IMG/VR virus record: IMGVR_UViG_3300042381_000155
Location: 1-28,983 of that record
Length of the DNA: 28,983 nt
Reading direction: 5' to 3' (one strand)
From: a virus
Positions 1-6,455 of the stretch are shown one piece after another. The notes under the pieces are model-generated. The model was not told where the DNA came from. It saw only the letters and a program-made list of their open reading frames with translations, and ran no database searches. A program made the translations under genes and the position numbers. Numbering within the stretch: the stretch's first letter is position 1; each line of letters opens with the position of its first letter.

Positions 1-1816
1 CTTGCAACTCAATAGGCATCAATTGCGCTTCAGTCAATAACTTTTGCGCTTCAGCCTTATTCTGCTCTGCTTGTGTCGTTTGGACAGCAATCTGTGCCTG
101 AGCCAGTTGCATAGCCAATTGTTGTTGCATCTGAGCCGCTTGTTGAGCCTGTGGATCAGCCGTAGCCATCTTGTCTAGCATCTCAATCAACTCAAATCTG
201 TTTGACAGAGAAGAATTAGCCATGATGCCCTTCAAAATGATAGGCAAAACAGGAGTGTTAGGGCCAAGAGTCTGCAAAAGGGCAATGAACTGTTGTTGCT
301 CATGCTCTCTAGCAATGATACCGAGTGCTGCTGTAGGAATAAACTTCATGTCCACAGTAGGATAACGCTCGGGATCGAATTGCATATAGCGGTAAGCGGC
401 TTTGGTAATGAAGGGGATCATGAAATCCTCTTGGAAGTTCACCAAGGTACGCTTGTATTTCTTGATAATCGAGGCAGTAGCCATCGAAATACCGCCCTGA
501 CCCGCATCTCTGGAGACAGCAGTAACCATTCCCTGTGAGTCTAAAGTGCCTGTTGCCATCAAAAGCATACGTTCAAACTCTTTGGCAGTTGTAAGATTAG
601 AACCATCTGTATTGCCAAACTTGAACGGGAACAAAATCTCATTGGGATTGCCGTTTGTCAGGATAGCCTTGCCTGGCTTAACTTCAAACTTAGCACCACG
701 GGGGAGACGGGTAGCATCCATAGCCATCATTGGGCTAGTTGTCAGGGCTAGTGAATCTAAGTGTGAACGAACTTGGGCATCAATAGCCTTTTGTGAGTTG
801 TAAGCCTTCTCCACAGTGCCACGACCCAATAAGCGATTAGGAACTGTATCGTCCTGATAAGCAAGGATAGGTCTATCCTTCATCATGTATGGGTTCTTTT
901 CTGCTTTGAGAAGAGTCCCATCATTGGCGATAACGACAATAGCCTCAACCAGATCGGAGTACTCATCCTGAATACTGTCTTCAGGAAATAGGTCTTCTAC
1001 TTCGCCATTTTCTTCATTCTCTAGTTCTTCAAGGTACTCTCTAGGAACTAAACCATAGTAGGTCAAAAGTTTAACTTTATCGTCTTCGTACTGGGAGACT
1101 TCTTGGGTAGGCTCTAAGTCTGTATCCATCGAGTCAGTGCCGACCTTTACCTTGCGGTAGATGCCTTCTTCTTGACCTTTAACGATCTTGTGGATAGAGA
1201 CATACTTCTCGATAGCCACGCCCATACAGTCATCAATAGATGTTCCATTGGGGTCAAACAAGAAATTACGGGGGTTAACAGGAACAATCTTGACTGCAAT
1301 GCGGTCTTGTTCTACGACACCGATAGCCGCTTGTCCCATTTGACCAGGTATTGCCTGAGTAGCGGGAACAAAGACTTTCTCTGTTTTAACAACAATCTCA
1401 CCAATACCCGTGCCATAGATTTCAGCCAACAGTTCAATTTGGTCAATAGACTTTCGAATCTTATCGACTTTGAAGTCTTCCATCAGTTGTGCTTTGATGG
1501 CAGCAACGTCTAGGGGACTACCATTAACATCACGAATATCGTCTTGAATGTCAAAGAACTCACCCTGACCAAAGATGGCTTCCATGATCTCAGCATGGCG
1601 TGTCTCTACGGCTTGTTGGGTAGCGGGAGTAACAATACGGCTACGCTCTGAGTCTCTAGTCTTATCTTGGGCATCCCACTCACCATTGAAGATACGCTCA
1701 TACTCTAGCCAATCATCAAGGCAATTGACATCTCTCCAATCCCTCCATCTGTCACAATGGTTGACAACAAAGTTAACTATCTCTTTGTCTGAGTCGCTAG
1801 GTTCTTGGAATTCCAT
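1..1816 (-). CDS. Phage portal protein (3' end outside window)
   Basis: The minus-strand reading frame opens at the ATG at 1816-1814 and stays open to base 1, giving about 605 visible residues with no stop. The start lies only 2 nt after the terminase stop. The N-terminus begins MEFQEPSDSD and has a run of charged residues with WRDW. The middle contains PVNPRNFLFDPNG followed by an acidic segment rich in E and D, and the visible C-terminus is a Gln/Ala-rich helix (QAQQAAQMQQQLAMQLAQAQ). Size, composition and position directly after the large terminase match the long portal proteins of P22-like and other podoviruses. These form the dodecameric DNA channel at the capsid vertex and dock the terminase. 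The Gln-rich helix would suit the portal barrel. The function is inferred from family resemblance and synteny. Confidence 0.87.
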   Translation of the reverse strand, partial: MEFQEPSDSDKEIVNFVVNHCDRWRDWRDVNCLDDWLEYERIFNGEWDAQDKTRDSERSRIVTPATQQAVETRHAEIMEAIFGQGEFFDIQDDIRDVNGSPLDVAAIKAQLMEDFKVDKIRKSIDQIELLAEIYGTGIGEIVVKTEKVFVPATQAIPGQMGQAAIGVVEQDRIAVKIVPVNPRNFLFDPNGTSIDDCMGVAIEKYVSIHKIVKGQEEGIYRKVKVGTDSMDTDLEPTQEVSQYEDDKVKLLTYYGLVPREYLEELENEENGEVEDLFPEDSIQDEYSDLVEAIVVIANDGTLLKAEKNPYMMKDRPILAYQDDTVPNRLLGRGTVEKAYNSQKAIDAQVRSHLDSLALTTSPMMAMDATRLPRGAKFEVKPGKAILTNGNPNEILFPFKFGNTDGSNLTTAKEFERMLLMATGTLDSQGMVTAVSRDAGQGGISMATASIIKKYKRTLVNFQEDFMIPFITKAAYRYMQFDPERYPTVDMKFIPTAALGIIAREHEQQQFIALLQTLGPNTPVLPIILKGIMANSSLSNRFELIEMLDKMATADPQAQQAAQMQQQLAMQLAQAQIAVQTTQAEQNKAEAQKLLTEAQLMPIELQ

Positions 1817-1818
1817 TC

Positions 1819-3078
1819 TTATACCCCACTAATAATATCTACAGGTTGCCAATCCTCGCTGTCATCTTCTTCCATGTAAGATGTAACAGCCAGTTGGTCA
1901 ATGTAACTGAGGGAGTCAGGCAAGTCATCATGGACTCCTTGAGCAGGGAACAGGATTAACTGGTCTACAAACTCATCCCAATCTTCTTCCGAATTTAACA
2001 CAATTCTGCCATGCTCGAACCTACCTTGTAAAGCCCAGATGATTCTGTCTGCTTTTTTTCTATTCCCGTGGGTCAAATCTATGATGTGAGCATAGGTGTT
2101 GTTCTTTCGCATCAAGTCTGATAAGTAGGGCAAAACAGCGTTCTTTAACGCCCCCCTCTCTATCCCCACACTTAAAGGGCGGTAGTCCCGAATGGCAATC
2201 AGTATCTTAGAGGCAGTTTCTCGGATGTCCCAACGTCCGTGTTCAATCTTCTCAACAAACCACTTCCCATCGTCTGTAACCTTAACGATAGAGATAGCAG
2301 ACTCGTCCAGACGCTTCTTAGAGTTGGCGGCTTGTTTGGCAACTTCCTCGAACCCTGCAAGGTCAACAGCGATGTAATAGCTTCCATGTTCAGGCTTTAC
2401 CCCGTATTTGATCCACTCTTCCTTGAAGATGTCCGAACCCGCATTGGTGAAGGAAGCCATAAACTCTTGCTTGAAAGCGAAGGAACTCAGGGTCTTCTTA
2501 GCGGAATCTATCTCTGCTTGGTCAATCAAGGGATTATCAGCAGTAGTAAAGTGCCAACTCTTCCAATCAGGATCATCCTCTGACTCGCCTAGTTTGAAGG
2601 TGTCGTAGAACCAGTTGCGTCCCTTCGGAGTGCCGATAAAGAGTGCTCTACCCCGTTTATCAGACAAAGAGGCACGAATGACTTGTTCCCAAGCCTCTGG
2701 TTTGATGTCGGCCACCTCATCTAGTACGGCATAGGTCAATGAAACTCCACGGAGCGTATCAGGACGATCTGCACCACGAACGTATATCCTAGCTCCGTTT
2801 ATCAGGGTAATGTCTAAGTTGTTCACATGGGAGGATTGAATAACCTCTCTGCCAAGGTCTAGCAGTAAGTCCCAGACGATTTGCCTCGACTGTCCCATTG
2901 TTGGTGAAACATACAGTACAGCCGAACCAGGTGGGCACTTCAATCCCTCTATTAGCAAGGTAACGGCAGCCATCCTAGACTTACCGCACCGCCTACCAGC
3001 CGCAACAACTTTGAACCTCGTTTTGTCGGCAAAAACTTCTTGTTGCCACGGCAGTAAAGAGAAATTGAGATCAGCCAT
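1819..3078 (-). CDS. terL: Terminase large subunit (packaging ATPase/nuclease)
   Basis: A 419-residue protein with both domains expected of TerL, which pumps DNA into the prohead and cuts the concatemer. The ATPase domain shows a Walker A motif GRRCGKS at residues 28-34, a Walker B-type segment YAVLDEVAD with D120-E121, and a coupling-type GTPKG at about 149-153. The nuclease domain begins with IAVDLAG (D239), continues with VGIERG around residue 310, and ends with an acidic HDDLPDSLSY near residue 385. These are the usual RNase H-fold metal ligands. It overlaps the putative small subunit by 8 nt and is followed directly by the portal gene. The length is normal for the family and no key residue is missing. 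Confidence 0.96.
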   Translation of the reverse strand: MADLNFSLLPWQQEVFADKTRFKVVAAGRRCGKSRMAAVTLLIEGLKCPPGSAVLYVSPTMGQSRQIVWDLLLDLGREVIQSSHVNNLDITLINGARIYVRGADRPDTLRGVSLTYAVLDEVADIKPEAWEQVIRASLSDKRGRALFIGTPKGRNWFYDTFKLGESEDDPDWKSWHFTTADNPLIDQAEIDSAKKTLSSFAFKQEFMASFTNAGSDIFKEEWIKYGVKPEHGSYYIAVDLAGFEEVAKQAANSKKRLDESAISIVKVTDDGKWFVEKIEHGRWDIRETASKILIAIRDYRPLSVGIERGALKNAVLPYLSDLMRKNNTYAHIIDLTHGNRKKADRIIWALQGRFEHGRIVLNSEEDWDEFVDQLILFPAQGVHDDLPDSLSYIDQLAVTSYMEEDDSEDWQPVDIISGV

Positions 3079-3439
3079 ACTTTGCCTCTACGTCTTGGGG
3101 TTGTTCAGTATTCTCAACAATAACTGGTTCAGCACCAATCCCTGTTATGTTAATCGTCACTGCTGACCTTTGGGACTTGTCTTTTTCAAACAAAGAAACA
3201 GGAAGAGTCCTATCAAGACACATCTTCAAAGCAACCAACTGGTGAGGATGGTCATCATTAAGGGCTATCTCAATAACCTTCTGAGCCACATCCTTACCTC
3301 CACTCCTAATCATCAGCTCCTTAAGCTCCTTAAGACGTTGATGGTCTGTCTTAGGTAGTACAAGGGGTGGATTGTCAGCAAACCTCTGTATGGTCATCTT
3401 GACGCTTCCCTTTGGTCTTCCTCTTCCTCTTTTTTCCAT
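3071..3439 (-). CDS. Putative terminase small subunit
   Basis: A 122-residue protein encoded immediately upstream of, and overlapping by 8 nt, the large terminase. It starts MEKRGRGRPKGS, a basic AT-hook-like GRPKG, followed by a helical middle segment (LKELKELMIRSGGKDVAQKV) and a beta-type C-terminal section. The start is well supported by a near-perfect Shine-Dalgarno AAGGAGG 5-6 nt upstream of ATG. The position suggests the DNA-recognition subunit that selects the packaging start site. The sequence alone has no diagnostic motif, so the call rests on synteny and the basic N-terminus. An alternative is a small DNA-binding protein of unrelated role. Confidence 0.65.
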   Translation of the reverse strand: MEKRGRGRPKGSVKMTIQRFADNPPLVLPKTDHQRLKELKELMIRSGGKDVAQKVIEIALNDDHPHQLVALKMCLDRTLPVSLFEKDKSQRSAVTINITGIGAEPVIVENTEQPQDVEAKYG

Positions 3440-3521
3440 TTTGTCCTCCTTGGAATGGATTAGTTCATTTTAGCTTTTTCTGAGGGATGGTGGCTCCACA
3501 AATATCTACACACAGACGCTA

Positions 3522-3535
3522 CCCCCTCCCCCCCC
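3522..3535. repeat. Homopolymeric C tract (C5-T-C8)
   Basis: Five cytosines, one thymine and eight cytosines lie about 85 nt upstream of the putative small-terminase start. On the minus strand, the coding strand for packaging genes, this is an uninterrupted purine run of eight G, A, five G. No other tract of this kind was noticed in the window. A role as pac/cos determinant or as a structured purine strand is speculative. Confidence 0.6.
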
Positions 3536-3553
3536 TGTGTTTCCATACAGCAT

Positions 3554-3581
3554 AGGGTTTCTACCTAAGGGTTTCTACCTA
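3554..3581. repeat. Perfect 14-bp tandem direct repeat (AGGGTTTCTACCTA x2)
   Basis: Two identical 14-mers AGGGTTTCTACCTA abut at 3554-3567 and 3568-3581. A third copy with one change (AGGGTTTCTACTTA) lies at 3999-4012. The AGGGTTT core recurs in the same orientation at 3597, 4188, 4202 and 4224, all non-coding. The arrangement resembles iterons, the replication-initiator binding repeats. The repeat is seen directly; the role is inferred. Confidence 0.8.
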
Positions 3582-3588
3582 CTCGTTT

Positions 3589-3608
3589 ACCCTGTCAGGG
3601 TTTACCCT
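3589..3608. promoter_or_regulatory. Overlapping ACCCT/AGGGT inverted repeats
   Basis: ACCCT-GTC-AGGGT at 3589-3601 shares its right arm with AGGGT-TT-ACCCT at 3597-3608, making two back-to-back dyads in 20 bp. The second dyad belongs to the AGGG-TTTA-CCC family also present at 4188, 8082 and 10725. It is a candidate operator or initiator-binding site. No experimental support exists. Confidence 0.5.
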
Positions 3609-3615
3609 TGCCACG

Positions 3616-3634
3616 TTATGCGTTTTTTGCATAA
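3616..3634. repeat. 6-bp inverted repeat with T-rich loop
   Basis: TTATGC at 3616-3621 and GCATAA at 3629-3634 flank a 7-nt loop of G and six T. It could form a small cruciform or hairpin on either strand. It lies 87 nt downstream of the minus-strand gene ending at 3721. It lacks a U-run after the stem on that strand, so it is not a typical intrinsic terminator. Confidence 0.45.
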
Positions 3635-3720
3635 AGTGTGAAAGAGGGCGATGCACCTTTTTGGGTAGTCTTATCTTTCTAAGTGTTAACCCTATCCTAT
3701 CCATCCCTTAGTGTTTACCC

Positions 3721-3948
3721 TTACCTTTGATCCTCTGTTTGGGGCTGTTGTTTATCTGCGACAATATTTAAAATACTCATGTCCATATCTGGGCGAAACC
3801 CTTGATTGTGGGCGTAGTGGTATAAATCCAACACATTCTCAAACCCTCTGCATATATTGCCTTTACCCGCTGAAAGCAAGATGATCCTCTCTGGGTCTGT
3901 CAATGTCCTTTGGAAATATCGGGTGTTAGGTTTTGAGGGTCTGCCCAT
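3721..3948 (-). CDS. Small basic protein of unknown function (GRP N-terminus)
   Basis: A 75-residue protein starting MGRPSKPNTRYFQ, with an AT-hook-like GRP at residues 2-4 and a central helical segment ending GNICRGFENVLDLYHYAHNQ. It is not confidently recognised. Short phage proteins of this pattern with a basic N-terminus are usually taken to be DNA-binding. It is a monocistronic minus-strand gene isolated between two repeat-rich non-coding stretches, the right one with DnaA boxes. A regulator or origin-binding protein for these repeats is therefore an attractive but unproven guess. A weak GGTGA lies about 10 nt before the ATG. Confidence 0.7.
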   Translation of the reverse strand: MGRPSKPNTRYFQRTLTDPERIILLSAGKGNICRGFENVLDLYHYAHNQGFRPDMDMSILNIVADKQQPQTEDQR

Positions 3949-4116
3949 TGTTTTTTCACCAATTTATTGAATTTAAATAATTGTAAACCATTGTTTTAAG
4001 GGTTTCTACTTATTTTAATAAAAGGCTCAGGAAGGCCATTTTTAGCCTCTCAGAGCGTCTCAAGCTGTTGCCCATACTTTCCCCTGAAAAAAAGTTGTTC
4101 ACACCAGTAGTTATAG

Positions 4117-4125
4117 TTATCCACA
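4117..4125 (+). promoter_or_regulatory. DnaA box TTATCCACA
   Basis: An exact match to the high-affinity DnaA box consensus TTATCCACA, in non-coding DNA. A related TTGTTCACA (one mismatch to TTATNCACA) lies 13 nt upstream at 4095-4103, and an inverted perfect box lies 27 nt downstream. Confidence 0.6.
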
Positions 4126-4152
4126 TTTTCACTCTTATATAAGACCAAAGCC

Positions 4153-4161
4153 TGTGAATAA
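4153..4161 (-). promoter_or_regulatory. DnaA box TTATTCACA (reverse strand)
   Basis: Plus-strand TGTGAATAA reads TTATTCACA on the minus strand, an exact match to TTATNCACA. It faces the box at 4117-4125 across 27 bp of AT-rich DNA containing TATATAAG. The pair supports an origin or DnaA-responsive regulatory region. Confidence 0.55.
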
Positions 4162-4187
4162 CTGGTACTGCATGGGGTATAAGCATT

Positions 4188-4198
4188 AGGGTTTACCC
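4188..4198. promoter_or_regulatory. AGGGTTTACCC dyad plus adjacent AGGGTTT half-sites
   Basis: AGGG-TTTA-CCC at 4188-4198 is followed at 4202 and 4224 by two same-direction AGGGTTT half-sites. It is one of four AGGG(N0-1)TTTA(N0-1)CCC dyads in the window (others at 3597, 8083 and 10726), all at or near non-coding gene starts. It sits about 120 nt upstream of the first gene of the plus-strand small-gene operon. Operator or iteron function is inferred. Confidence 0.45.
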
Positions 4199-4314
4199 GT
4201 AAGGGTTTAAAGTTGTTAAACATAGGGTTTACACCTAGTGTTTTTTGTTTTTTGTTTGGTAATATACCTTTACTGACCTAGCAGTTTCTAGGGGTTTAAA
4301 TAGGCGTAAATATC

Positions 4315-4557
4315 ATGCATTGTGGAAAAACTTACTGGTCAATTCAGATTGACACTTTCAACCTTCAAACGAAAACACCAAAAGGTGAATTCACCCCTCT
4401 TCGCAGAAAACTACAGTTAGACTTAAAAACTGCACTTAAGAATAAAACCTCTTATGCAACAGAAAAAGCGGCAATCCAAGCACTTGGCAAATTGCCAGAA
4501 GACTTGAAATCTGTTTCTTACATTGCGGAAACAACACCAATTCACGGCATTTTCTAA
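4315..4557 (+). CDS. Hypothetical protein, first gene of the small-gene operon
   Basis: An 80-residue protein beginning MHCGKTYWSIQIDTF, basic in the middle (LRRKLQLDLKTALKNK), with no recognisable domain. The ATG is preceded by AAATAGGCGT, and the same 10-mer precedes the next gene at 4644, supporting this start. It is followed after 8 nt by an intrinsic terminator, so its transcript may be partly separated from the downstream operon. Function unknown. Confidence 0.65.
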   Translation: MHCGKTYWSIQIDTFNLQTKTPKGEFTPLRRKLQLDLKTALKNKTSYATEKAAIQALGKLPEDLKSVSYIAETTPIHGIF

Positions 4558-4565
4558 AATAGGGT

Positions 4566-4595
4566 AAGCCATAGGGTTTGTCCTTATGGCTTTTT
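4566..4595 (+). terminator. Rho-independent terminator after 4315-4557
   Basis: An 8-bp perfect stem, AAGCCATA at 4566-4573 with TATGGCTT at 4585-4592, can be extended by two G-C pairs in the loop. It ends in five T residues (4591-4595). It sits just after the stop at 4557 and would attenuate or end transcription before the gene at 4644. Confidence 0.7.
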
Positions 4596-4643
4596 ATTCT
4601 TTTAATCCGATAATCAATTTACTTTCAACAAATAGGCGTCATT

Positions 4644-4859
4644 ATGAAATATACAAAAGCTGTCGATGTCTGGGCATTGTCTCAAGATCAGCGCAAACAA
4701 TTACAAATTGGACAATGGGTCTTGGCGGGTTCTGCCAAGGGTCAATGGCTTGGACAAAAAGCCTCGGGTTCTGACGTTGCCGCTTGGCATCACAAAGGCA
4801 TCAAAGGATGGAAGGCCAAAGTGTCAACCCTTCGAGCCTATGCAAAGAATTGGGGCTAA
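4644..4859 (+). CDS. Hypothetical protein, Trp-rich
   Basis: A 71-residue protein rich in tryptophan (seven) and lysine, starting MKYTKAVDVWALSQDQRK and containing IGQWVLAG and GQWLGQK. This could be a small SH3-like or DNA-binding beta fold, but no family is recognised. The start is supported by AAATAGGCGT 5 nt upstream, a leader word shared with the gene at 4315. Its stop is 3 nt before the next ATG. An overlapping frame at 4666-4866 is less likely because it lacks its own ribosome-binding site. Confidence 0.65.
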   Translation: MKYTKAVDVWALSQDQRKQLQIGQWVLAGSAKGQWLGQKASGSDVAAWHHKGIKGWKAKVSTLRAYAKNWG

Positions 4860-4862
4860 GCC

Positions 4863-5114
4863 ATGAGATCAAAAACAATAATAGCCTCAACTTATGGGAT
4901 TGACCAATCCGAAATTGAAAATTATCGTTATCAATCCACACGGACAAAACAACCTATTTACTCCATTGGTGAGTATTATTTTTCTTGCGGTAAAAGAAAA
5001 CCTACAGATGACGTAGGCCATGAATGGTGTATTGACATTGACCAATTTTGGGCTGAACAAAACAAAACAATCCTTTGGTCTGCAAAATTTAAAACCTCAA
5101 AAGAGGGCGTTTAA
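4863..5114 (+). CDS. Hypothetical protein
   Basis: An 83-residue protein, MRSKTIIASTYGIDQSEIEN onward, rich in Tyr, Trp and Cys, with a C-terminal WCIDIDQFWAEQ segment. No domain is recognised. It follows the previous stop by 3 nt. Its own stop codon TAA is embedded in a GTTTAAAC palindrome at 5109-5116, directly before the next start. Confidence 0.65.
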   Translation: MRSKTIIASTYGIDQSEIENYRYQSTRTKQPIYSIGEYYFSCGKRKPTDDVGHEWCIDIDQFWAEQNKTILWSAKFKTSKEGV

Positions 5115-5119
5115 ACATC

Positions 5120-5377
5120 ATGCAAATTTATACATGGAAATATTTAGTCTGCTCAATGGCTATCACTGACCTTGCCGACCTAGAGATGAATGGATCAATC
5201 CCTGATGATTGGAAATTTACATTCAAAAAAGGCTCAACGCTTTACGATGAGGTGGGTTCAGCATGGCGAGAGAGATCAGAAAACACAGTCTATTTGTGCC
5301 ATAAAAATGCGCCCGACTCCAAACAGAGATGGGTTCACCCAGATACGATGATTGACGTTTATAAGGTATCACCATGA
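5120..5377 (+). CDS. Hypothetical protein
   Basis: An 85-residue protein, MQIYTWKYLVCSMAITDLAD onward, acidic overall, with a WRERSENTVYLCH segment. No recognised family. A GAGGG lies about 12 nt upstream of the ATG. The stop overlaps the next start in ATGA (5374-5377), indicating translational coupling to the small membrane peptide gene that follows. Confidence 0.65.
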   Translation: MQIYTWKYLVCSMAITDLADLEMNGSIPDDWKFTFKKGSTLYDEVGSAWRERSENTVYLCHKNAPDSKQRWVHPDTMIDVYKVSP

Positions 5378-5469
5378 AAAACACGATCTTGGACTACTTG
5401 ACGGCTATCGCCTTGGGGCTTGCCCTCTGTTGGGGTTTGATGGCTTATTTCGACATCTTGGTAAAGTGA
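5374..5469 (+). CDS. 31-aa single-pass membrane peptide
   Basis: ATG at 5374 (ATGA overlap with the previous stop) opens a 31-residue peptide, MKNTILDYLTAIALGLALCW onward, ending YFDILVK and TGA at 5469. Residues about 9-26 form one hydrophobic helix with a small-residue/Leu face (AIALGLALCWGLM). The size and membrane helix resemble phage micropeptides that inhibit or tune host membrane proteins, but nothing specific can be assigned. It is too short for standard ORF calling. The evidence is exact overlap chaining at both ends and the coherent membrane helix. Confidence 0.55.
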   Translation: MKNTILDYLTAIALGLALCWGLMAYFDILVK

Positions 5470-5543
5470 AATTTCAACGGGTAGGCTCACGGGTTGGGTC
5501 TATTCGGTGCAATGTCGCATCATTTAAAAGGTGTCAATCGTGA
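5466..5543 (+). CDS. Possible 25-aa basic micropeptide (GTG start)
   Basis: GTG at 5466 overlaps the preceding stop (GTGA) and opens a 25-residue basic peptide, starting VKFQRVGSRVGSIRC and ending FKRCQS, whose TGA overlaps the next likely GTG start (GTGA at 5540-5543). Both junctions fit the overlap chain of this operon. The peptide has no recognisable feature apart from its basic charge and two Cys. It could equally be a translated spacer with no function. Confidence 0.3.
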   Translation: MKFQRVGSRVGSIRCNVASFKRCQS

Positions 5544-6013
5544 ACAATCTATTAGCGCAAACTATTTGCCAAGCCTTCGATCAAAATCAATATCATTCAA
5601 AGTGTCTAAACACTGCCAAAGCCAACGCCCAATCCATGTTATCAGGGCGCACCCATTACGTTGACGATTCGACCTTGCGTTACTTTAATAGTCGCATTAC
5701 ATCGGCTCAACCTTCGACCTTTGGAATGTTTTTTCTTATAACTGAATCGGTGGGGAGAGAAAGTTATAACGGGAAACGTGGATTTAGAACTGTTCTCTTT
5801 GACATCAATGGACAAACTGTTTACCGCCCAAGCCTAGAGGAACTAGAAAACACTTCGATCAAAGCGCAGAAAACCTTTTACGCTTGGTTTGAGTCTTTTA
5901 ACCCTGAGACTTATTACAGTGAACAAATTAAACATGAAGTCATCAAGACCTACCGCAAATCTATTCGACTATCAGAGTGTTTAAACGCATTGAATGAGGC
6001 GGTTTCAGTATGA
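5540..6013 (+). CDS. Hypothetical protein (about 157 aa)
   Basis: This is the largest gene of the small-gene operon. The likely start is GTG at 5540, because AAAAGG at 5526-5531 lies 8 nt upstream and GTGA overlaps the preceding frame; an in-frame GTG at 5531 is the alternative. The protein has MLSGRTHYVDDSTLRYFNSR near the N-terminus, then a beta-rich GFRTVLFDINGQTVYRPSLE segment, and an all-helical C-terminus. It resembles unnamed proteins of other environmental phages in my recollection, but I know no function. The stop overlaps the next gene in ATGA. Confidence 0.7.
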   Translation: MNNLLAQTICQAFDQNQYHSKCLNTAKANAQSMLSGRTHYVDDSTLRYFNSRITSAQPSTFGMFFLITESVGRESYNGKRGFRTVLFDINGQTVYRPSLEELENTSIKAQKTFYAWFESFNPETYYSEQIKHEVIKTYRKSIRLSECLNALNEAVSV

Positions 6014-6252
6014 ACAAATACACAATCACTCACGGTTCAATCGCTTCAGTTCAATATGTGACCTTACCCGATGGGCAAAAGGTAATTGTGACCGATGCAA
6101 GGGATGGCTCAGAAATAGAATTGCCAAAACTACCCATAAAGGTTCAAGCATTTGTCAATCGTCAATTCGGCATTATCTTTGCGCTTCCTTACGACAGCCG
6201 ACAAATCTTTATTGATAATTCAATCCCATTTGATATAGAGGTGACAGAATGA
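6010..6252 (+). CDS. Hypothetical protein, beta-rich
   Basis: An 80-residue protein starting MNKYTITHGSIASVQYVTLP with alternating hydrophobic beta-strand pattern (GQKVIVTDARDGSEIELPKL). No family is recognised. ATGA overlaps join it to both neighbours, so it is translated as part of the chain. Small all-beta proteins in such operons are sometimes inhibitors, but this is not evidence of function. Confidence 0.65.
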   Translation: MNKYTITHGSIASVQYVTLPDGQKVIVTDARDGSEIELPKLPIKVQAFVNRQFGIIFALPYDSRQIFIDNSIPFDIEVTE

Positions 6253-6455
6253 GAAAACCCCCAAGCGGGTTCAAAGCCCGATCATTTGATGAGCGAATCT
6301 GTGATCTTGACCATTTGCAATTTACGCACAAGAAACGAGCCAAACGAGGGTTTTATTATTGGTCAGAGAAAAATCCAGACCAAATATTGCACGAGTTTCA
6401 TTTGTCAGACTTTGCCAAGTGCAGAGCGTTTAAACAACTTAGGATTCAATCATGA
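6249..6455 (+). CDS. Hypothetical basic protein
   Basis: A 68-residue, strongly basic and aromatic protein, MRKPPSGFKARSFDERICDL onward. ATGA overlaps occur at both ends (6249-6252, 6452-6455). A GTTTAAAC octamer at 6428-6435 lies in its last codons, 16 nt before the next start. Function unknown. Confidence 0.65.
   Translation: MRKPPSGFKARSFDERICDLDHLQFTHKKRAKRGFYYWSEKNPDQILHEFHLSDFAKCRAFKQLRIQS

Larger units (their letters stand above)
3440..3720. other. Non-coding region upstream of the terminase genes
   Basis: No convincing gene was seen here. The region holds, from left to right, the strong Shine-Dalgarno for the small terminase gene, a cytosine tract at 3522-3535, a perfect 14-bp tandem repeat at 3554-3581, overlapping inverted repeats of ACCCT/AGGGT at 3589-3608, a 6-bp inverted repeat with a T-rich loop at 3616-3634, and further TTTACCC-type words near 3687 and 3714. 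It lies immediately upstream of the packaging genes and next to the candidate origin at 3949-4314. Packaging site, promoter or origin functions are all possible. Confidence 0.6.
3949..4314. other. AT-rich non-coding region, candidate replication origin
   Basis: This stretch of 366 bases has no credible gene. It begins with a strongly AT-rich segment (about 3950-4060), then two perfect DnaA boxes in opposite orientation (4117-4125 and 4153-4161) plus a one-mismatch box at 4095-4103. A cluster of AGGGTTT repeats follows at 3999, 4188, 4202 and 4224. T-rich DNA (4241-4258) and the leader of the plus-strand operon complete it. AT-rich unwinding DNA, DnaA boxes and iteron-like repeats together are the classical make-up of a theta origin. 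Whether this phage uses it is inference. Confidence 0.5.

Noticed and set aside
1172-1513. 113-codon plus-strand frame within the portal region
   Set aside because: The minus-strand portal frame is continuous through this region and has convincing protein character.
2239-2583. 114-codon plus-strand frame within the terminase gene
   Set aside because: It overlaps the nuclease domain of a complete TerL on the other strand.
4016-4060. Possible minus-strand terminator (AGGCT/AGCCT arms with T-rich tail)
   Set aside because: There is no minus-strand gene upstream for it to terminate, the arms are only 5 bp and the loop is long. It may be part of the origin region instead.
5352-5543. 63-codon frame joining the end of 5120-5377 to the 25-aa GTG frame
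   Set aside because: The first part overlaps two better-supported genes. Only the final GTG-started portion fits the overlap chain and is listed with low confidence.
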